The notes below the pieces were generated by a model. It was given only the letters and a program-made list of their open reading frames with translations. It did not search any database and had not been told where the DNA came from. The position numbers were made by a program, and so were the translations under genes. From NCBI GenBank assembly GCA_021793395.1, contig JAJYSU010000002.1, forward strand, positions 1-64,000: 64,000 nt of DNA, written 5' to 3'. Shown one piece after another: positions 59,449-64,000 of this stretch. Source of the stretch: Actinomycetes bacterium. GTDB lineage: Bacteria > Actinomycetota > Acidimicrobiia > Acidimicrobiales > RAAP-2. Every line of letters begins with the position of its first letter. Positions within the stretch are counted from its first letter, which is position 1.

Positions 59449-62400
59449 GAGGACACCACCGCCTCGGTGCGGCGCACTCGCTGACTGACCACCTTGGACG
59501 ACGCCCCGGGAACCATCGTGACGCCGTAGAGGGCGTCCGCGGCTTCCATCGTGCGCTTCTGGTGGGTCACCACCAGCAACTGCGCCTCGTCACGGAACTC
59601 GTTCACCAAGCTCAGGAACCGCTGCAGATTGACGTCGTCCAGTGCGGCCTCCACCTCGTCCATCAGGTAGAAGGGTGACGGGCGCGAACGAAACACCGCG
59701 AACAGGAAGGCGAGTGCCGCCATCGATCGCTCACCACCCGAGAGCAGCGAGAGACGTCGCACGTTGCGTCCCATCGGACGCACCTCAATCTCCACCCCCG
59801 TGGTGAGCGGGTCGTCGGGCTCGCTTAGCTGCAGACGTCCCTGCCCGCCAGGAAAGAGCATGGCGATAAGCGTCGAAAAGTGATCATTCACGTCGGCGAA
59901 CGCGGCCGTGAACGACGCCATGATCTCGTCGTCGAGCGTTCGCACGACCTCGAGCAGCTCGCGGCGGGCCGCCCGCACATCGGCGACTTGCGCGTCCAGG
60001 TCGCGGTAGCGCTCCTCGAGCTCGCTCAACTCCTCGAGCGCCAAAGGATTAATGGGGCCCAGCGAGGTGACCCGCGCCTCGAGCGCGCCGACGAGCTCAT
60101 CAATCGTCCCGTCCCCGACATCGTCGATCTCGGGGACGGGGCCCATAGCTTCGGGTTCGACACCGAGATCGCGGCGAATGGCCTCGTGCACGTTGGCCAG
60201 AGTCACGGTCAACTCCGCCAACTCCACTTCGGTACGCCGCTGCTCCTCGCCCACCGCGGCCACGAGAGCCTCCACCCGAGCGCGCCCGACGCGCGTTTGC
60301 TCCAGGTGCTGGGCCCCCGCACGACTGGCCTCGAGCTGCTCGCGGTACACGTCCGACAGAGCCTCCTGGGCGACACGAACCTGACGGGCCGCGTCCTCGA
60401 CCACGTTCGCCAACCGCTCGAGAACGGCGAGGTCGTACTCCAGGGACTCGCGTCGCGCCGCGGCCCGCGCGCGCTCGCCCACGTGACCCTCGAGTCGCGC
60501 CTCAATCTCGGCGCGGCGCGACTCGAGAAGGCGGCGATGCTCGGCCACCCGAGCTTCCTCTCGCGCGAGTGCCTCCGCCTTGGCGTCGACCTGCGCACGT
60601 TGACGCGCCAGGTCGGCGAGCGACTCGTCACGACGCGCGCGATGCTGCGCCGACTCTTCCACCACACTCGCCAGCCGCGCCGCCTGAGCGCGCACGTCGT
60701 CGAGCTCGCGGGCCAACGCCTCGTGCGAGGCAGCCAACTCGCCCACCTCGCGCTCCAACGCGCTCGCGCGGTCCGCGAGCGCCGCGATGTCCGCCGTCGT
60801 GCGCGTCGCGTCGGCCTCCACTCGCTCGAGCGCCGCCTCGGCCTGCGCCACCCGGGCGATCGACCTAGCGACCTCGGCGCGTGTCGTGCGCACCAGCGCG
60901 TCGGCCTCGTCGAGCTCGTGGCGCCGGTCACTCAAGGGCGCGGCGGCGGCGGCGGCCACGGCGGCGGCCTCCTCGACGCTCGCGCGTGTCACGACGGCCC
61001 GACCCGAGGTCACCCGCCAGCCCGACGCCGCGAAGCGGTCACCGTCGGGCGTGACAATCACCAGATCGGGGTGCGAAACGGCCACGTCGATTCCCGACTC
61101 CCAATCGGGCGCCACGAACGCTCGGGCGAAGAGTGCGTCGAGCACCCGGTTCACGTGCTCGGGCGCGCCGCGGCGACCACGCACGAGCGACCGCACGGGG
61201 GTCGTGCCCTCCGGCGCGTTCGGCCCGGACACGTCACCCTCCACCGCCGCGAGAACCAATCCCGCGCCGCCCCCTCGTCGTAGGGCCTCCAGAGCCGCAC
61301 GGGCCGCACGGCGTCCCTCCACAACGACGCCGCCCGCGGCACCACCCGCGGCGGACTCCACCGCACGCTCCCACCCGGACTCCACCTCGATCAAGTCCAC
61401 GAAGGCTCCGAGCACGCCGTCGAGTTCGCCGATAATAGCCCGACCACCCGCCCCCGACAGATCCTCGAGTGCCCGGGCCAGCGCCTCGGCGCGGGCCGTC
61501 GTACGGGTGGCTAGCTCACTGGCCTCTCGTAGCGCCTCGTCGCACTCGAGGCGACGCTCCTCGGCCGCCGCGGCCGTGCGCTCCATTCGATCGCGCGCGA
61601 GGCGCGCGTCGTCGAGCGTCTCGCGCCCGGTGGCGCGTAACGCCTCCAATTCGACGAGCCGTACGCGCGCCGCCTCGGCCTCGGCGCGGGCGTCGTCGAG
61701 TCGCTGCGCGGACCGCTGGGCGCCCTGGGCGGACGCCGCCAATGAACGGTCGAGCAGCGCGGCACGCGCCCGCAGGGAGTCCAGCAGAGCGGCGTCCGCC
61801 TCGAAGGTACCCGCCCCCCACGTGGCGTCGTGACGCTCGTGTGCCTGGTCGAGAGCACCGCGGGCCTCAGTCAGCTCGGCGCGATGCGCCTGAATCTGCT
61901 CCTCGTCGTGGCGCAACGCGACCAGATCCGCTTCGAGGCGCGCCCCGTCCGCTTCGAGGGTGGCGATGACGTTCGCGTCGGCCGCCGCCGCCAGCGCGGC
62001 GCGCAGGGAGCGACGCCGTTCGTCGATCACCGACGCCGTGCCGCGTGCCCGCTCACCCAGCCCCTGCAGGGCGCCGAGTGCCGAGGCCAGTACCTCTTCG
62101 CGATGACTCGCCATGTCGGCCGCGGCCGCGGAGGCCTGCGCGTCGAGAACCACCAATTCGCGACGCAGGTCGAGCTCGCGAGCCCGCGCGTCCTGCAGGG
62201 TGGCGTCAAGGCGGTCGCGGCGCGTCGCGAAGCTCGCCAGACGCTGCGCGAAGGCCACGTGACGAGCGGCGCGCAACTTCTCCTCGAGTTCGCCAAAGGC
62301 CCGCGCCGACTGGGCCTGGCGCTCCAGGGGGCGCATCTGTCGGCGAACTTCGCGCACCAGATCCCCGAGGCGCTCCAGGTTTTCCTGAGTCTGGGCGAGG

Positions 62401-62939
62401 CGTCGCTCGCTACGCTCCTTGCGCCGACGGTGCTTGAGAACGCCCGCGGCCTCCTCGATCACGGCGCGACGACTTTCGGGGCTGGAATTGAGAATGGCGT
62501 CCAGCTGCCCCTGACCGATGATCATGTGCTGCTGGCGGCCCACGCCCGAGTCGCTCAGCAGATCCTGCACGTCGAGCAGCCGACAGGTGATTCCGTTGAT
62601 CGCGTACTCGGAGTCGCCATTGCGAAACAGCGTGCGCGAGATCGTCACTTCGGCCCCGTCGATCGCCAGGCGACCCGACGAGTTGTCCAGGGTCAACGCG
62701 ACCTCGGCGCGTCCGAGGGCCGGCCGCGTGGCGGTACCCATGAAGATGACGTCGTCCATCTTGGCGCTGCGCAGCGCGCGCGTACTCTGGGCGCCGAGCA
62801 CCCAGGTGACGGCGTCGACGACGTTGGACTTACCCGAACCGTTGGGACCGACGACGGCGGTGACGCCGGGCTCGAATTCGAGGACCGTGGTGTCGGCGAA
62901 GGACTTGAAGCCCTTCATCGTCAGTCGCTTAAGAAACAC
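59445..62939 (-). CDS. smc: Chromosome segregation protein SMC
   Basis: 1164 aa; VVGPNGSGKSNVVDAVTWVLG; LLSGGERSMAALAFLFAVF; LMDEVEAALDDVN. Confidence 0.97.
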   Translation of the reverse strand: MFLKRLTMKGFKSFADTTVLEFEPGVTAVVGPNGSGKSNVVDAVTWVLGAQSTRALRSAKMDDVIFMGTATRPALGRAEVALTLDNSSGRLAIDGAEVTISRTLFRNGDSEYAINGITCRLLDVQDLLSDSGVGRQQHMIIGQGQLDAILNSSPESRRAVIEEAAGVLKHRRRKERSERRLAQTQENLERLGDLVREVRRQMRPLERQAQSARAFGELEEKLRAARHVAFAQRLASFATRRDRLDATLQDARARELDLRRELVVLDAQASAAAADMASHREEVLASALGALQGLGERARGTASVIDERRRSLRAALAAAADANVIATLEADGARLEADLVALRHDEEQIQAHRAELTEARGALDQAHERHDATWGAGTFEADAALLDSLRARAALLDRSLAASAQGAQRSAQRLDDARAEAEAARVRLVELEALRATGRETLDDARLARDRMERTAAAAEERRLECDEALREASELATRTTARAEALARALEDLSGAGGRAIIGELDGVLGAFVDLIEVESGWERAVESAAGGAAGGVVVEGRRAARAALEALRRGGGAGLVLAAVEGDVSGPNAPEGTTPVRSLVRGRRGAPEHVNRVLDALFARAFVAPDWESGIDVAVSHPDLVIVTPDGDRFAASGWRVTSGRAVVTRASVEEAAAVAAAAAAPLSDRRHELDEADALVRTTRAEVARSIARVAQAEAALERVEADATRTTADIAALADRASALEREVGELAASHEALARELDDVRAQAARLASVVEESAQHRARRDESLADLARQRAQVDAKAEALAREEARVAEHRRLLESRRAEIEARLEGHVGERARAAARRESLEYDLAVLERLANVVEDAARQVRVAQEALSDVYREQLEASRAGAQHLEQTRVGRARVEALVAAVGEEQRRTEVELAELTVTLANVHEAIRRDLGVEPEAMGPVPEIDDVGDGTIDELVGALEARVTSLGPINPLALEELSELEERYRDLDAQVADVRAARRELLEVVRTLDDEIMASFTAAFADVNDHFSTLIAMLFPGGQGRLQLSEPDDPLTTGVEIEVRPMGRNVRRLSLLSGGERSMAALAFLFAVFRSRPSPFYLMDEVEAALDDVNLQRFLSLVNEFRDEAQLLVVTHQKRTMEAADALYGVTMVPGASSKVVSQRVRRTEAVVSS

Positions 62940-62976
62940 GGGTAGACGCTAGCAACCCTGCGCGGGGTGTCGGTGG

Positions 62977-63879
62977 CTAGCTCTGACACTTGGGACAAAA
63001 GTACGACCCGCGCTGGCGTAGCGTGATCCGCTCGATCGGCGTGCGGCACTGGTAGCACGGCTGACCCTCGCGGTTGTACACCTGATGATGCTCCTGGTAG
63101 GTTCCCGGCTTGCCGTCCGGGTCGACAAACTGCTCGTCGGGCAGCGTCGATCCGCCGTACTTGAGGGCGTCGGTCAAGATCTCGGGGATCGCACGGTGGA
63201 GGCGTCGAATCTCCACGCTCGACAGCGAATCCGCCGGCCGCGCCGGCCGCAGTCCCGCGTGGTAGAGGATCTCGTCACCGTAGATGTTGCCGATGCCGGC
63301 CACGATGTCCTGATCCGTCAGGAGAATCTTGAGGGCGGTCGAGCGGCTCCGGGTGATGACGGCGAAGCGATCCCATCCGACCTGGTCCATGAACGGATCC
63401 AGGCCCAGGTGCGCCAGTTCGGGTACCCGGCGACGCACGTCGAGCCCGTCGCCGCCGATCGACAGACGCGCGAAGGACGACAGGGGCGGTTCCTGTCCCG
63501 GCTCGGGAGGAACCGAGACGAAGAGTTCGCCAAAGGTTCGCGGATCCACGAAGCGCAGCTCTCCCGCGGGCGTGAGCGTGAAGACCACGTGAGTGTGGGT
63601 GAGCTTGGGCTCGCGCGGTCCCTTCGCGCGGCGCAACTGACCCGTCATCCCCAGGTGTACGACGAGGTGGCTCGCGTTGTCCAGCCCAAAGATCAGGTAC
63701 TTGCCCAGCCGCTCCACCCCCTTGATCGTTCGCCCCTCGACCAGCGCCCGGAAGTCCTTGGCACTCTTATGACGGCGCACCACACGACCGTTGGTCACGG
63801 CGGCGGCCTTGATGCGTCGCCCGGGCATGTCGCGAGCGAGTGACGCGCGCACCGTCTCCACTTCGGGTAGTTCAGGCAT
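62977..63879 (-). CDS. mutM: Formamidopyrimidine-DNA glycosylase
   Basis: MPELPEVETVRASLARD; C-terminal zinc finger CYQCRTPIERITLRQRGSYFCPKC. Confidence 0.96.
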   Translation of the reverse strand: MPELPEVETVRASLARDMPGRRIKAAAVTNGRVVRRHKSAKDFRALVEGRTIKGVERLGKYLIFGLDNASHLVVHLGMTGQLRRAKGPREPKLTHTHVVFTLTPAGELRFVDPRTFGELFVSVPPEPGQEPPLSSFARLSIGGDGLDVRRRVPELAHLGLDPFMDQVGWDRFAVITRSRSTALKILLTDQDIVAGIGNIYGDEILYHAGLRPARPADSLSSVEIRRLHRAIPEILTDALKYGGSTLPDEQFVDPDGKPGTYQEHHQVYNREGQPCYQCRTPIERITLRQRGSYFCPKCQS

Positions 63880-64000
63880 CCTCACGCGCCTCCCACGCCG
63901 CTCGTGCGGCCTGCAGTTCGGAACTCTTCTTCGAGCGGCCCCGACCCCGCCCGTACACCCGGCCGTCCAGTACCACCGTCGCCTCGAAACGCGTATCGTG
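63872..64000 (-). CDS. rnc: Ribonuclease III, C-terminal dsRBD (partial, runs off right edge)
   Basis: Manual translation: HDTRFEATVVLDGRVYGRGRGRSKKSSELQAARAAWEAREDA*; overlaps mutM start. Confidence 0.85.
   Translation of the reverse strand, partial: HDTRFEATVVLDGRVYGRGRGRSKKSSELQAARAAWEAREDA

Noticed and set aside
60940-60975. GCC/GGC-rich tract in smc
   Set aside because: Encodes a short poly-Ala stretch in the hinge-proximal region; ordinary high-GC codon repetition.
59880-61283. 467-aa + strand ORF
   Set aside because: Antisense to the unmistakable SMC coding sequence; long opposite-strand ORFs are expected at this GC content.

Overview
High-GC actinobacterial chromosome segment, gene order compatible with an Acidimicrobiia-like lineage (inference). 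Most of the window is ordinary core or metabolic content: an acyl-CoA synthetase, an acyl-ACP desaturase, an MFS transporter plus three GT-C mannosyltransferase-like genes, EF-G2, the pdhA-pdhB-pdhC operon, adenosylcobalamin-dependent RNR (nrdJ), glycerol kinase, a PimB-like glycosyltransferase, purK-purE, pspA-htpX-pspAB, fumC, nfo, and the rplS-trmD-rimM-khpA-rpsP-ffh-ftsY-smc-mutM-rnc block. Three parts need closer attention. (1) About 15.1-18.0 kb: a SipW-type signal peptidase and its putative secreted substrate, with a very strong intergenic hairpin, a structured leader, tandem CACGTG motifs and an unexplained ~1.2 kb region. (2) About 32.8-38.4 kb: a decayed genomic island bounded by tRNA-Gly(TCC) and a 49-nt copy of its 3' half. 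It has helically phased GTGCC repeats near the left end, no integrase, and several broken genes (nonsense, frameshift, truncation), including a three-repeat HTH protein broken at a homopolymer and coupled to a Nudix gene. (3) About 39.1-41.6 kb: a 2.4 kb segment flanked by 100-bp direct repeats, carrying a Phd/VapC-like toxin-antitoxin pair, an IS110-family remnant, a frameshifted DUF4232-like lipoprotein and a 22-bp perfect palindrome. The nrdJ promoter region carries two NrdR-like boxes with centres 31 bp apart. No CRISPR array, rRNA or intact mobile element was found. All assignments come from reading the sequence; no searches were run.
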